Shown here: in pieces, positions 18,125 through 26,002 of the stretch | How positions within the stretch are numbered: position 1 is the first letter of the stretch | Layout: the number at the start of each line of letters is the position of its first letter | Assembly: GCA_037139415.1 (NCBI GenBank) | Contig: JBAXGN010000038.1 | Location: forward strand, 1-46,679 | Source of the DNA: Verrucomicrobiota bacterium | Lineage (GTDB): Bacteria; Verrucomicrobiota; Verrucomicrobiia; Limisphaerales; Fontisphaeraceae | DNA: 46,679 nt | Reading direction: 5' to 3' | Notes under the pieces: model-generated | Database searches by the model: none | Told to the model about the DNA's origin: nothing | What the model saw: the letters and a program-made list of their open reading frames with translations, nothing else | Program-made: the position numbers and the translations under genes

Positions 18125-20206
18125 TTGGGCTCCTCATTTTCCTCCAATTTTTCTGAAAAATTCGGTATCCGGCTCATTCTGGCCGCCCTCATCGTTTCAG
18201 TTTTCCTCCTCTATTCCCCGGTCATTTACTTCGACTTCATCAATTATGACGACCCAGCCTATGTAACCCAGAACACCTGGGTCCAAGCCGGGCTGACCCC
18301 CAAGGGAGTGGCCTGGGCCTTCGGCAACCTGCACGGGGAACAAACCTACTGGCATCCCATCACTTGGCTCTCGCACATGCTGGATTGCCAGCTCTTCGGC
18401 TTGAACGCGGGTTGGCATCACCTCGTCAATGTCCTGTTCCACGCCCTTAACGCCGGGTTGCTTTTCCTGGTGCTCAAACGCCTCACCGGCGCTGTATGGC
18501 GCAGCGCCATCGTCGCCGCCCTCTTCGCCTTGCATCCCTTGCAGGTGGATACCGTCGCCTGGATCACCGAGCGTAAAAACCTGCTCACCACCCTATTCGG
18601 CTTGCTCACGCTCTGGGCCTATGCCAGCTATGTGGAAAAGCCCTCCCTGAAACGCTACCTGCCCCTCCTCCTCTGGTTCGCCCTCTGCCTGATGTGCAAG
18701 CCTGCCCTGGCTCCCCTGCCCTGCGCGCTGTTGCTGCTGGACTACTGGCCACTCAAGCGCTGGGGGGGAAATTCCGAATTCCGAATTCCGAATTCCGCAT
18801 TCGATGGTTTCGCACTCCGCACTCCGCACTCCGAATTCAGTGATTCCGCAATCCGCAATCCGCAATCCGCATTCCCTGAGTTCCGTCTCCTTACCTCGAC
18901 GGCTACAAAATTAGTCCTGGAGAAAGTGCCGCTCTTGGTGCTCTCCTTGGCAATCAGTATGGTGATCATCGTGGGACACCGAAACCTGGGCAGTTCCATT
19001 GCCCTGCCTCTCACACTGCGCTTGGAAAACGCGGTGGTTTCCTATGCCAGCTACCTGGGAAAACTATTTTGTCCGATCAATCTGGCCGTATTTTACCCTT
19101 ATCCCGACCAAATTGCCATCACCGCCGTGCTGTTCAGCATCTTGCTCTTGTTGCTCATTACTGGGATGGTGGTATGGCAATTCAAGCAGTCACCTTATCT
19201 GGCCGTGGGTTGGTTCTGGTTCCTCGGATTACTGGTGCCGGCCATCGGGGTGGTTCAGGCGGGCATGCAGGCCATGGCCGACCGTTTTGCGTATGTCCCC
19301 CTCATCGGAGTAGCCATCGGGATCGTCTGGGGGGGGGGCGGGTGGATTACCGCCCACCGCTGGCCTCTCTGGGGCCGCCTCACCCTTGGGATCGTCCCCA
19401 TTCTGGCCTGCACGGCCCTTGCCTCCCGGCAACTGGGGTATTGGAAAAACAGCCTAACCCTATGGGAACACACCTTTATGGTTACCCGTAAAAACTGGGT
19501 GTCGCATACCAATTATGGTCACGCACTACACCATATGGGCCAACTTGCTGCGGCCAAACAACAGTTCCTGGAAGCTTCGCGAATCCTGCCTGAAGATTAT
19601 GAATCACTGAACAACTTTGGCATGATTTCGGAAACCATGGGCGAACTGGATTCGGCGGTAGATTATTATCGTAAATCCTTACAGGCTCAATCCAACGCCA
19701 AAACTCAAAAAAGACTCAGCCGCGTTCTATTTCGATTGGGCCGGGTTCCAGAGGCCATCGAGTCAAATCGCACCGCGTTGCAAATGCTGCCGCGCGATGT
19801 TACGCTGCACCACGTACAAGCCCAACTCCTGGGGATGACGCATGATTATGGCGGGGCATTACCGCACTATCGCGCGGCGCTGGAGAACAACCCAACGAAT
19901 CCGCCCGTGTTAAGTGATCTCGCCTGGTTTTTAGCCACCTGCCCGCAAACCGATTTGCGTAATGGCACTGAAGCAGTCCGACTGGCGGAAAAAGCGGTCA
20001 CGCTGACGGGCTTCAAGCAGACGGTAATCGTGGGAACCCTGGCCGCCGCGTATGCGGAAGCCGGGCAGTTCTCGAACGCAGTGGCCACCGCCGAAAAAGC
20101 CATCGCCCTGGCCCGCACCCGAGGAGAAACTACATTAGCCGAAACAAATCAATTACTACTCCAAACCTACCGCCAAAATCAAGCGTATCACCAGAACCCG
20201 GAATAA
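18122..20206 (+). CDS. Multi-spanning membrane TPR protein resembling TMTC/GT-C glycosyltransferases (paralogue 2)
   Basis: 694 residues from ATG 18122. A TTG seven codons upstream would only add repeat sequence. The same plan as the gene at 11035: about 10 helices, a YFDFINYDDPAYV motif after the first helix, WHPITWLSHMLDCQLFGLNAGWHH, then TPRs from about residue 455. The first 200 residues are nearly identical to the paralogue, while the later helices and the TPR middle differ, and the last 70 residues are again close. That mosaic suggests gene duplication followed by partial conversion. The start codon is supplied by a palindromic repeat, as in paralogue 1. A 100-bp run of heptamers adds about 30 residues to one loop. 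The likely role is extracytoplasmic glycosyl transfer, by family resemblance only. Confidence 0.85.
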   Translation: MLGSSFSSNFSEKFGIRLILAALIVSVFLLYSPVIYFDFINYDDPAYVTQNTWVQAGLTPKGVAWAFGNLHGEQTYWHPITWLSHMLDCQLFGLNAGWHHLVNVLFHALNAGLLFLVLKRLTGAVWRSAIVAALFALHPLQVDTVAWITERKNLLTTLFGLLTLWAYASYVEKPSLKRYLPLLLWFALCLMCKPALAPLPCALLLLDYWPLKRWGGNSEFRIPNSAFDGFALRTPHSEFSDSAIRNPQSAFPEFRLLTSTATKLVLEKVPLLVLSLAISMVIIVGHRNLGSSIALPLTLRLENAVVSYASYLGKLFCPINLAVFYPYPDQIAITAVLFSILLLLLITGMVVWQFKQSPYLAVGWFWFLGLLVPAIGVVQAGMQAMADRFAYVPLIGVAIGIVWGGGGWITAHRWPLWGRLTLGIVPILACTALASRQLGYWKNSLTLWEHTFMVTRKNWVSHTNYGHALHHMGQLAAAKQQFLEASRILPEDYESLNNFGMISETMGELDSAVDYYRKSLQAQSNAKTQKRLSRVLFRLGRVPEAIESNRTALQMLPRDVTLHHVQAQLLGMTHDYGGALPHYRAALENNPTNPPVLSDLAWFLATCPQTDLRNGTEAVRLAEKAVTLTGFKQTVIVGTLAAAYAEAGQFSNAVATAEKAIALARTRGETTLAETNQLLLQTYRQNQAYHQNPE
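18774..18873. repeat. In-frame heptanucleotide repeats, three different units
   Basis: (CCGAATT)3-CCGCATT at 18774-18801, (CGCACTC)3-CGAATTC at 18811-18838, and (CCGCAAT)3-CCGCATT at 18846-18873. All are in frame and encode a loop of the type NSEFRIPNSAF. The paralogue at 11035 has only one four-unit block here. Confidence 0.88.
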
Positions 20207-20208
20207 GA

Positions 20209-20333
20209 TTTTGCAGAAACATTTATTGGCAGAAAAATAAGACGCTGAAATTTATTTTTACTTCGGATGATCGCGCGGTATTTGAATAGTTTTCTGAGTT
20301 TCGATTTTTCTGCCAGTTTATTTTTCTGCAAAA
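20209..20333. repeat. Palindromic element, type B, complete
   Basis: The left end is TTTTGCAGAAACATTTATTG followed by GCAGAAAAAT. The right end is TTTTTCTGCCAG and then TTTTTCTGCAAAA, an inverted copy. It begins two bases after the TAA of the second TMTC-like gene and ends 14 bases before the stop of the convergent gene, so it separates two convergent 3' ends. Confidence 0.85.
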
Positions 20334-20347
20334 TTGAAGTTCTGCTA

Positions 20348-22051
20348 TTATCGCGGCAGGATTTTTACATAGCCGCTCTGGTTCGTCCCCATAAAATACC
20401 CGCCGCCGAAGGTCTGCATGTTGGTGGGACAGTTCTGTATCAGCGCGCCACTGAACGAATTCAAAGTCTTGAGCCCCGGGACTTTAAAGCTCCCTTTGAA
20501 CGTCCCATCCCGTGCGACTGTCAGCGTCACATTGGTCAATCCACCCGCACCGACTTTCAACAGTCCATTAGTGACATACAGCGTATTGGTATAACGTGCC
20601 GGCAAATTGCCATCCCCGACCACCAACACGCCGTTGGCCCACTCGACCGGGGCTTTCCCCGTTGCCGGAGGCACATACCGGGAGAGTGCCATCGCCCGAT
20701 AATCATCGAATCCCCCGGTAAAATTTTTCCCTACCGCACCTTGCATTTTAGCCCATGTCACAATTCGGTAGTTCATATTTGTGGTCACATTCGTCACCGT
20801 TCCGCCACCCGGTAAGGCCACTTCGCTGGTTTGTAAATATACCTGGTTTGAAAAAGAACTCCATTGCATTAAAAGGCCTTTCCCACCGTATAACGATGCG
20901 TATATGGGAAAGTCCCCTTGGCGTTGTATCGGCGTGGTTTGCGTAAAAGCCGTGCCATCCGCCAATATACCTCGGATACTGGCCACGCCGGTACTGCTGA
21001 CGCTGATGGCTGCGCTGCCCTCTCCCGTTGGCAATGCCGCTGGGTCAGGGAATGCATCGTAAATTGATCCTTGGATGTTCATCGTGTAATTGCCCGCAAA
21101 GTGATTCCCGTTACTATTATTGACCCAAAACGCCCAAATCACGGCCGCAAGCTGTCCGCTCTGGTCATACACCCATCCATAAATGGTCTTGCTCAACGGC
21201 TGCGGCCAGAACTGGATGAAAATGCTTTTCTTGCCGCTTACGGCTACGGTCTGGGTAAAACCTGCCTGAGATGAATCGCCAATTACAGGTTGAAAAAAAC
21301 CACTGAAACTATAAGTCTCACCTTGTAAAATTAACTTTCCGCTATAAGTGCCTTTGACGGTCACGGCGACATTAAACCGCCCTGAGTTTTCGGTCCTGAC
21401 ATTGTCCCACTCAGGTCTGAATAGCCCAGAGTAATCCCCCACGTACGATGGGAACGGATTAGTGACAAAATTAGCCTGAATCACCAAGTTGGATTCCATC
21501 ATAAACATCATGGAAGGGTTGGCAGACGTATTGGTGCGGTTGGCATAAATCCCGGTCCACGACTCAAATACATAGCCTGCACCCGAATTCGCCTTCACGG
21601 AATACGCGCGTCCAATTTCCAACGGGTTCCCGGCAAAATCTACTTTGGTAATCGTACCGTTGCCATTGGTGACCAGGATCAAACTAGCTTTTATGATTTT
21701 GAAAAAAGTTACGGCATTGGTGGTGGAACATTTGCCGGTACTGCTGATCGCATACGCTCGCAACACATTGGTACCTGGGGTCACCGGCATCGTAAGCTTC
21801 CAGTTTTTGAATTGGTTACTCGAACTGGTCGCAAGCCAATTGGTATCATTCACTTGGCAATACACGTTTGTCACCGTAATCGTACTGCTCGTGGTCCCAA
21901 CCACCTCCATGATTCCGTTGGTAGCGATTAGCCTGACCGGCTTGGGCGCAGTGATCACCAACTTTGGCGCTATTTCGGCACCGGTCACGCTACCGCAATG
22001 AACCGAAACGCTTATCGCAAAAAGAATGGCCAAGTGAATCCAGTTTTTCAT
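20348..22051 (-). CDS. Secreted protein with InlB-type repeat and C-terminal GDYxGLF domain
   Basis: 567 residues with a signal peptide (start MKNWIHLAILFAISVSVHC). Residues about 28-120 are an Ig/CBM-like module (YCQVNDTNWLAT... PGTNVLRAYAISSTG). Residues about 122-198 are an InlB-type repeat (GYVFESWTG). Residues about 203-567 hold the unnamed domain starting VGDYSGLFRP, with GKLILQGETYSFSGFF and YGGKGLLMQW. It corresponds to the C-terminal part of the 13649 protein without its Ig domains. No anchor is visible. The function is unknown; it is likely exported. The gene lies upstream-to-downstream with the PEP-CTERM gene but is separated from it by a terminator. Confidence 0.75.
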   Translation of the reverse strand: MKNWIHLAILFAISVSVHCGSVTGAEIAPKLVITAPKPVRLIATNGIMEVVGTTSSTITVTNVYCQVNDTNWLATSSSNQFKNWKLTMPVTPGTNVLRAYAISSTGKCSTTNAVTFFKIIKASLILVTNGNGTITKVDFAGNPLEIGRAYSVKANSGAGYVFESWTGIYANRTNTSANPSMMFMMESNLVIQANFVTNPFPSYVGDYSGLFRPEWDNVRTENSGRFNVAVTVKGTYSGKLILQGETYSFSGFFQPVIGDSSQAGFTQTVAVSGKKSIFIQFWPQPLSKTIYGWVYDQSGQLAAVIWAFWVNNSNGNHFAGNYTMNIQGSIYDAFPDPAALPTGEGSAAISVSSTGVASIRGILADGTAFTQTTPIQRQGDFPIYASLYGGKGLLMQWSSFSNQVYLQTSEVALPGGGTVTNVTTNMNYRIVTWAKMQGAVGKNFTGGFDDYRAMALSRYVPPATGKAPVEWANGVLVVGDGNLPARYTNTLYVTNGLLKVGAGGLTNVTLTVARDGTFKGSFKVPGLKTLNSFSGALIQNCPTNMQTFGGGYFMGTNQSGYVKILPR

Positions 22052-22084
22052 ATTGCTCAGGTTATAAAATTAGGATGTTAAAAT

Positions 22085-22116
22085 GAAAAAAGCGCCCGTT
22101 TCCGGGCGCCTTTTTT
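22085..22116 (-). terminator. Rho-independent terminator, probably bidirectional
   Basis: Perfect stem GCGCCCG (22092-22098) / CGGGCGC (22103-22109) with loop TTTC. On the minus strand it is followed by a run of six T (complement of 22086-22091), ending the PEP-CTERM gene whose stop is at 22138. Six T on the plus side would let it work the other way too. Confidence 0.88.
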
Positions 22117-22137
22117 GAATGCACACTAACAATAGGT

Positions 22138-22854
22138 TTAGGAAACTTGTTTCTTGCGGCGCAGGAACCACATGGAACCCATGCCCAACACCGTCAATGC
22201 ATAACTGGATGGCTCTGGCACTAATTGAAAATACGGCATTGTCAATTTTTCTGCTGGGACAGTCGGCGTCGCGTTGGGGTCCGTTAATTTTTGATCCCAA
22301 ACTGTTGACATACCCCACTGTGCGGTGACGAACCCTTGATCCATCTTCGCCTTGAACGATTCCCATGTCGGACAGCCACCATACGCACTGCTGTCCCATA
22401 CACGCACCTGCATCTTAACTGATGTTTGCAAACTATCAGTTCGATATGCGAGATTAGCTGTGCCACCGGCGGTAAACAATCCACCAGCTAAGGTACTATT
22501 AAAACCAATAATGCCTTTTGATGTTTCAGCTAGAAGGCTCGTACCAGTAATTCCCAAAGAACCACTGTTAGCACCATTCCAATTCCATGCACGGACATCC
22601 CTGGAGTCGTTATAAATCGGTGCATTGGTACCGCCCCCTGATCCATAATAAATGGAGATCCTCAAACTTGAACCATACGGATGGGCTACGGTGTTACTCT
22701 TAAGACTTGAAGTAGCAACACCATTAGCGGTATCCTCATACGCATAAATCTTATTCGTCGAGTACGAATTATTTGCAAAAAAGAAATAACCTTGCGCGTA
22801 CGTTGCCAAAGTACCCAGAACCAACAGCGCTAAAGTTAATATTGATTTTTTCAT
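22138..22854 (-). CDS. PEP-CTERM sorting-domain protein with N-terminal GYFxF domain
   Basis: 238 residues: a signal peptide (MKKSILTLALLVLGTLATYA), one domain, then a C-terminal VPEPSSYALTVLGMGSMWFL followed by RRKKQVS. The last part is a classic PEP-CTERM signal, normally cut by exosortase and linked to exopolysaccharide or cell-surface display. The main domain (QGYFFFANN..., SSLRISIYYG, TSKGIIGFNS, MQVRVWDSSAYGGCPTWESFKAKMD) matches the N-terminal domain of the two giant Ig proteins at 13649 and 26990. The protein is therefore that domain alone plus an anchor. No exosortase is in the window. A strong terminator follows. Confidence 0.88.
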   Translation of the reverse strand: MKKSILTLALLVLGTLATYAQGYFFFANNSYSTNKIYAYEDTANGVATSSLKSNTVAHPYGSSLRISIYYGSGGGTNAPIYNDSRDVRAWNWNGANSGSLGITGTSLLAETSKGIIGFNSTLAGGLFTAGGTANLAYRTDSLQTSVKMQVRVWDSSAYGGCPTWESFKAKMDQGFVTAQWGMSTVWDQKLTDPNATPTVPAEKLTMPYFQLVPEPSSYALTVLGMGSMWFLRRKKQVS

Positions 22855-22904
22855 TTGATGACTCCAATTATCGTTAGTTCAATTTTTTTCAAATTACCAG
22901 CGTG

Positions 22905-23582
22905 CTATTGCACCGTATAGGTAAACTGCCAATGTGCATCCCCGTTGCCAGCACCTCGAATATAAAGAAAACCTTCACCAATTTGAAAATTCATATCGAT
23001 CTGCTGTGCTCCGTCATTCCAACCATAATCGGGGTCATAACTAAAAACAGCCCAACCAACATTCGGATCCCATTTATAAATAGTATCGTAAGGCGCACTC
23101 GGGAAATTTAATGCGGCATTCGTCAGTGATGTGGTCACAGGAATTGGCATCGACATGAACGTCAACTTATTTTCCGGAATGTTATTACTAATGACTCCCT
23201 GCACCACTTCACCCACAAACGTCAGCGGAAAATTGGTTGTTGCTTGATCATAATAAAAGAAACAGCATTGCCCTGGATTCAACCCAATATAATCAGCCAC
23301 TACCGCACCATCATTCAAGCCGTAATCCGGATCATAACTGAAGTATGTCCAGCCATCCTGCCAGAGATAGACAGCGGAGTAGGGTGGCAAATTTGTGAAA
23401 ATCTGATTCAAAATATTACTACCGTTCTTTAACGGAGGAGCAATCAGGTTGAATTTGGAAGGTAAATTCGTCACGGTGGCATACCCCACGACGTTGACTG
23501 AGTAAACTTCACCGGCCGCGAGGGCGCTGATTGCAGTGCCGATTCCGACCGCCGCCGTCATTAACATTGTTTTTGTTTTCAT
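22905..23582 (-). CDS. Small secreted protein of the VYSVNVVGY family
   Basis: 225 residues with a signal peptide (MKTKTMLMTAAVGIGTAISALA), then GEVYSVNVVGYATV, a start seen in many secreted proteins of Verrucomicrobiota. The body holds two related halves: LWQDGWTYFSYDPDYGLNDGA and KWDPNVGWAVFSYDPDYGWNDGA. Each is followed by a GEGF/GQCC-type turn. This points to an internal duplication of a beta-rich unit. No catalytic motif is recognised and no anchor is present. It is followed after 50 bases by the PEP-CTERM gene on the same strand, so the two may be co-transcribed. Confidence 0.78.
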   Translation of the reverse strand: MKTKTMLMTAAVGIGTAISALAAGEVYSVNVVGYATVTNLPSKFNLIAPPLKNGSNILNQIFTNLPPYSAVYLWQDGWTYFSYDPDYGLNDGAVVADYIGLNPGQCCFFYYDQATTNFPLTFVGEVVQGVISNNIPENKLTFMSMPIPVTTSLTNAALNFPSAPYDTIYKWDPNVGWAVFSYDPDYGWNDGAQQIDMNFQIGEGFLYIRGAGNGDAHWQFTYTVQ

Positions 23583-23635
23583 CTTCTAAACTCTATTCTA
23601 TTGTTATTGTGTGCACGACTAACTTCGCAGACTTT

Positions 23636-24757
23636 TCAATCACTGTCAACGGGTTTTTTTATTTTTTTTGCACTATTTTTTAAACCTCCCGATTCGCACG
23701 TGTGTTTTTCTGTATCTTGCTGCAATACAACTACTTTTAAAGATGTTTCGGACGGGTTTGCGGCCACATTCACGGCTTCCGCCGTGTTTTCGAGCGAAAA
23801 AACGTGGCTGATCAGCGGTCGAACATCCAGTTTTCGCGCGAAAACGAGCCGCGCCACCTCCGGTTGCAGGGTGACATCGGAGGAATAGCTGCCCAGCATA
23901 TCCTTCTCATCCACGCAGATTGCCGAAAAATCCACCTCAGCCACATCGCCCCGCTTGGTATGCGCAAACAACATCAACTGTCCACCGCCCCGCAACAGTT
24001 CCCGCGCTTGGCTCACCGCCGCGTTCGACGGTACCGCTATGACCGCCGCGTCGAGTCCCCGGCCTTTGGTTTTAGACTTGACTATTTTATGAAGGACTAT
24101 TGCGTCCGGCGCACCGGCATGGACGGCTCCAAAACGGCGGGCCAGCCGATGTCGCGCGGGAAGCAGGTCCGTCGCGATCACCTTCATGCCGCGCAGGGTG
24201 AGGAGGCGCGTGAACATGAGGCCGATGGGCCCCTGCCCCGCCACCAGCACCACATCCCCTGGCAACAGGCTCAACCGCAGGATGGCCTTCAGAATGGTGT
24301 TCACTGGCTCCAGCATCGCCCCTTCCACAAAGCTGTTTTTCGCCGGGATCTTCACCACGCCCGGCAACACAAACGACATGACCCGCACATATTCGGCATA
24401 GCCGCCCCCAGCCGGCTCGAAGCCGGCCGTGATGCCAGTGCGCTTATACGTGGCGCACTGCGCAAAGGCGCGGTGCCGACAGGCATGGCATTTCAGGCAC
24501 GGCACATGGTGATGCAGGGCGACGCGCTCCCCAACGTGAAAGCCCTGGACCCGCGCACCCACCCGGACAATGACCCCGGCGGTTTCATGGCCGAACACGC
24601 GCGGCGGCGGCACCGTGCCGTACTGGATTTTTTTGATGTCGGTGGGGCAAACGCCGCAGGCGGCCACGCGAACCAGCAATTCACCGGCAAGGATGCGCGG
24701 AACCGGAAGCGTTTCCAGCCGCAGATCGTTAGGCCCACGATACACGACTGCCCGCAT
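23636..24757 (-). CDS. Zinc-dependent medium-chain alcohol dehydrogenase
   Basis: 373 residues from ATG 24757 (MRAVVYRGPNDLRLETLPVP), the normal start for the family. An open frame continues upstream to 25096, but it only translates tandem repeats and is not family sequence. GVCPTDIKKI and GHETAG hold the catalytic-zinc ligands. CLKCHACRHRAFAQC is the structural-zinc four-cysteine lobe. AGQGPIGLMFTRLLTLRGMKVIATD is the Rossmann fold for NAD(P). Sorbitol or threonine dehydrogenase-like enzymes are the closest type; the substrate cannot be fixed. The last 25 residues (KHTCESGGLKNSAKKIKKPVDSD) look unlike the family and may be read-through tail sequence. Confidence 0.88.
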   Translation of the reverse strand: MRAVVYRGPNDLRLETLPVPRILAGELLVRVAACGVCPTDIKKIQYGTVPPPRVFGHETAGVIVRVGARVQGFHVGERVALHHHVPCLKCHACRHRAFAQCATYKRTGITAGFEPAGGGYAEYVRVMSFVLPGVVKIPAKNSFVEGAMLEPVNTILKAILRLSLLPGDVVLVAGQGPIGLMFTRLLTLRGMKVIATDLLPARHRLARRFGAVHAGAPDAIVLHKIVKSKTKGRGLDAAVIAVPSNAAVSQARELLRGGGQLMLFAHTKRGDVAEVDFSAICVDEKDMLGSYSSDVTLQPEVARLVFARKLDVRPLISHVFSLENTAEAVNVAANPSETSLKVVVLQQDTEKHTCESGGLKNSAKKIKKPVDSD

Positions 24758-24768
24758 CGTTTTCGGGA

Positions 24769-24798
24769 TTTTGCAGAAAGATGAACCGGCAGAAATAT
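24769..24798. repeat. Type B repeat box, forward
   Basis: TTTTGCAGAAAGATGAACCG followed by GCAGAAATAT, 11 bases upstream of the dehydrogenase start. Two GCAGAAA boxes lie 16 bases apart, as in all copies. Confidence 0.85.
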
Positions 24799-24820
24799 GT
24801 TTTGAATTCATAAAATGGTT

Positions 24821-25085
24821 GGGAATTTTGCAGAAAGATGAGCCGGCAGAAATATAATTTAATTTAAATTTTTCGGAAGCTCGTTCCCAATGGCCGGGAT
24901 GTTTCTTATCGTGGTTGAATTGCACAACTTTCGATGGGAATTTTGCAGAAAGATGAACTGGCAGAAATATAATTTTATTTGAATTTCGCGGAAACTCGTT
25001 TCCAATGGCCGGGATGTTTCTCATCGTGGTTGAATTGCCCAGCTTTCGACGGGGATTTTGCAGAAAAATGAACCGGCAGAAATAT
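24821..25085. repeat. Tandem 115-bp repeat, two full units and the start of a third
   Basis: Units start at 24821, 24936 and 25051, each opening with GGGAATTTTGCAG or GGGGATTTTGCAG and a type B box. The rest of each unit (TCGTTCCCAATGGCCGGGAT, GTGGTTGAATTGC) is shared by the first two. This fills the gap 24758-25111 and keeps an open minus-strand frame running into the dehydrogenase gene. Apart from the repeats nothing is seen in this gap. Confidence 0.9.
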
Positions 25086-25111
25086 AGAGGACACATTCAC
25101 AAAATGATTTA

Positions 25112-25918
25112 TTACAGGTTGTTTTTCAGTGTTTTAAAGGTGAGTTGGGCGCGAGCTATATTCACCCAAAGGATGGCATCCAATCGCGTGTGTTGCAGCA
25201 ACCGCCGGGCGTGCTGTTCAAATGCGCCCGCATCCTCCTCCAGCGCGGTAAGTTTGAACGCCATGCCTGGCGCCGCCAACCGCATCTTCTTTATACCGGT
25301 TTTGCGCCCTGAAATGATCACGTCCACATCCCTGATCACCTGCTGTTCACCGCCGAGAAAATGCACCATGGCCTCCTCGTACAACGGTAGTTCCAACCCG
25401 GTACCCCAGTCCTTTACCAGCGCCACCAATCGTTCTTCAAACTCGCGACTTACTGCATCTTTGGCATAATCAGTTACCACTAACTCAAATTTTCGCCGAT
25501 CCGCCAATCGTAAACTCGTGTTAATGAATTCATGTTCGACTTTGTCGGTTCGGAGATTAACCAGTTTAGCATGGGCTAAATCCGCCAACAGCAAATAATT
25601 CAGCAACTGCATGCGGTGGAGCGGCGTCAGGAATTCAACGGCCTTGAACTCAAACAAAGCCCCTTGATTGACCACTGCATCGAAATAGTAGGTCTTGTTA
25701 AACGATTCGTGCCCGACCACCACCGGCACCTCCAACAAAACATTGGGTAAACGCTCTGCCAATTCGTGTTTATAAACCACCTCATCGAACAGCCGCCCCA
25801 ATTCCCTGTGCATTTTGAACACGCACTCCATCACCTCATAAGCAATCCGCCCAAATTCGGGTTGCTCCAGTCGGCGCAATGCGATCTTACGAACAATGGG
25901 CATAGAGTATCTGGCCAA
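25112..25918 (-). CDS. GxxExxY protein (PD-(D/E)XK nuclease-like fold)
   Basis: 268 residues, about twice the usual 125-130 for this family. The N-terminal 130 residues match the family: GRIAYEVMECVFKMHRELG, LFDEVVYKHELAERL (the GxxExxY region), VVVGHESFNKTYYFDAVV, then LFEFKAVEFLTPLHRMQLLNYL with the E-x-K pair of the nuclease fold. The last 130 residues (DYAKDAVSREFEERLVALVKDWG...) are an extension I do not recognise. The family has no proven activity, although its fold suggests DNA binding or cleavage. The gene lies between nearly perfect 30-bp inverted repeat boxes (25056-25085 and 25973-26002). A second ATG five codons in is an alternative start. Confidence 0.82.
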   Translation of the reverse strand: MARYSMPIVRKIALRRLEQPEFGRIAYEVMECVFKMHRELGRLFDEVVYKHELAERLPNVLLEVPVVVGHESFNKTYYFDAVVNQGALFEFKAVEFLTPLHRMQLLNYLLLADLAHAKLVNLRTDKVEHEFINTSLRLADRRKFELVVTDYAKDAVSREFEERLVALVKDWGTGLELPLYEEAMVHFLGGEQQVIRDVDVIISGRKTGIKKMRLAAPGMAFKLTALEEDAGAFEQHARRLLQHTRLDAILWVNIARAQLTFKTLKNNL

Positions 25919-25934
25919 TCAAAATATCTTCATC

Positions 25935-26002
25935 TTTTTGCCAGATAATTTTTTTGCCATGTCTGGTTTTCCATTTTTCTGCCGGTTTATTTTTCTGCAA
26001 AA
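25935..26002. repeat. Palindromic element, right-arm fragments of type A and type B
   Basis: TTTTTGCCAGATAATTTTTT and GCCATGTCTGG (type A right arm, 25935-25966), then an inverted type B box ATTTTTCTGCCGGTTTATTT...CTGCAAAA (25973-26002). The box matches the forward box at 25056-25085 in 28 of 30 positions. It also contains the stop codon of the next gene. Confidence 0.85.

Noticed and set aside
24758-25096. N-terminal extension of the alcohol dehydrogenase
   Set aside because: It translates only 115-bp tandem repeats. Family sequence starts at the Met at 24757.
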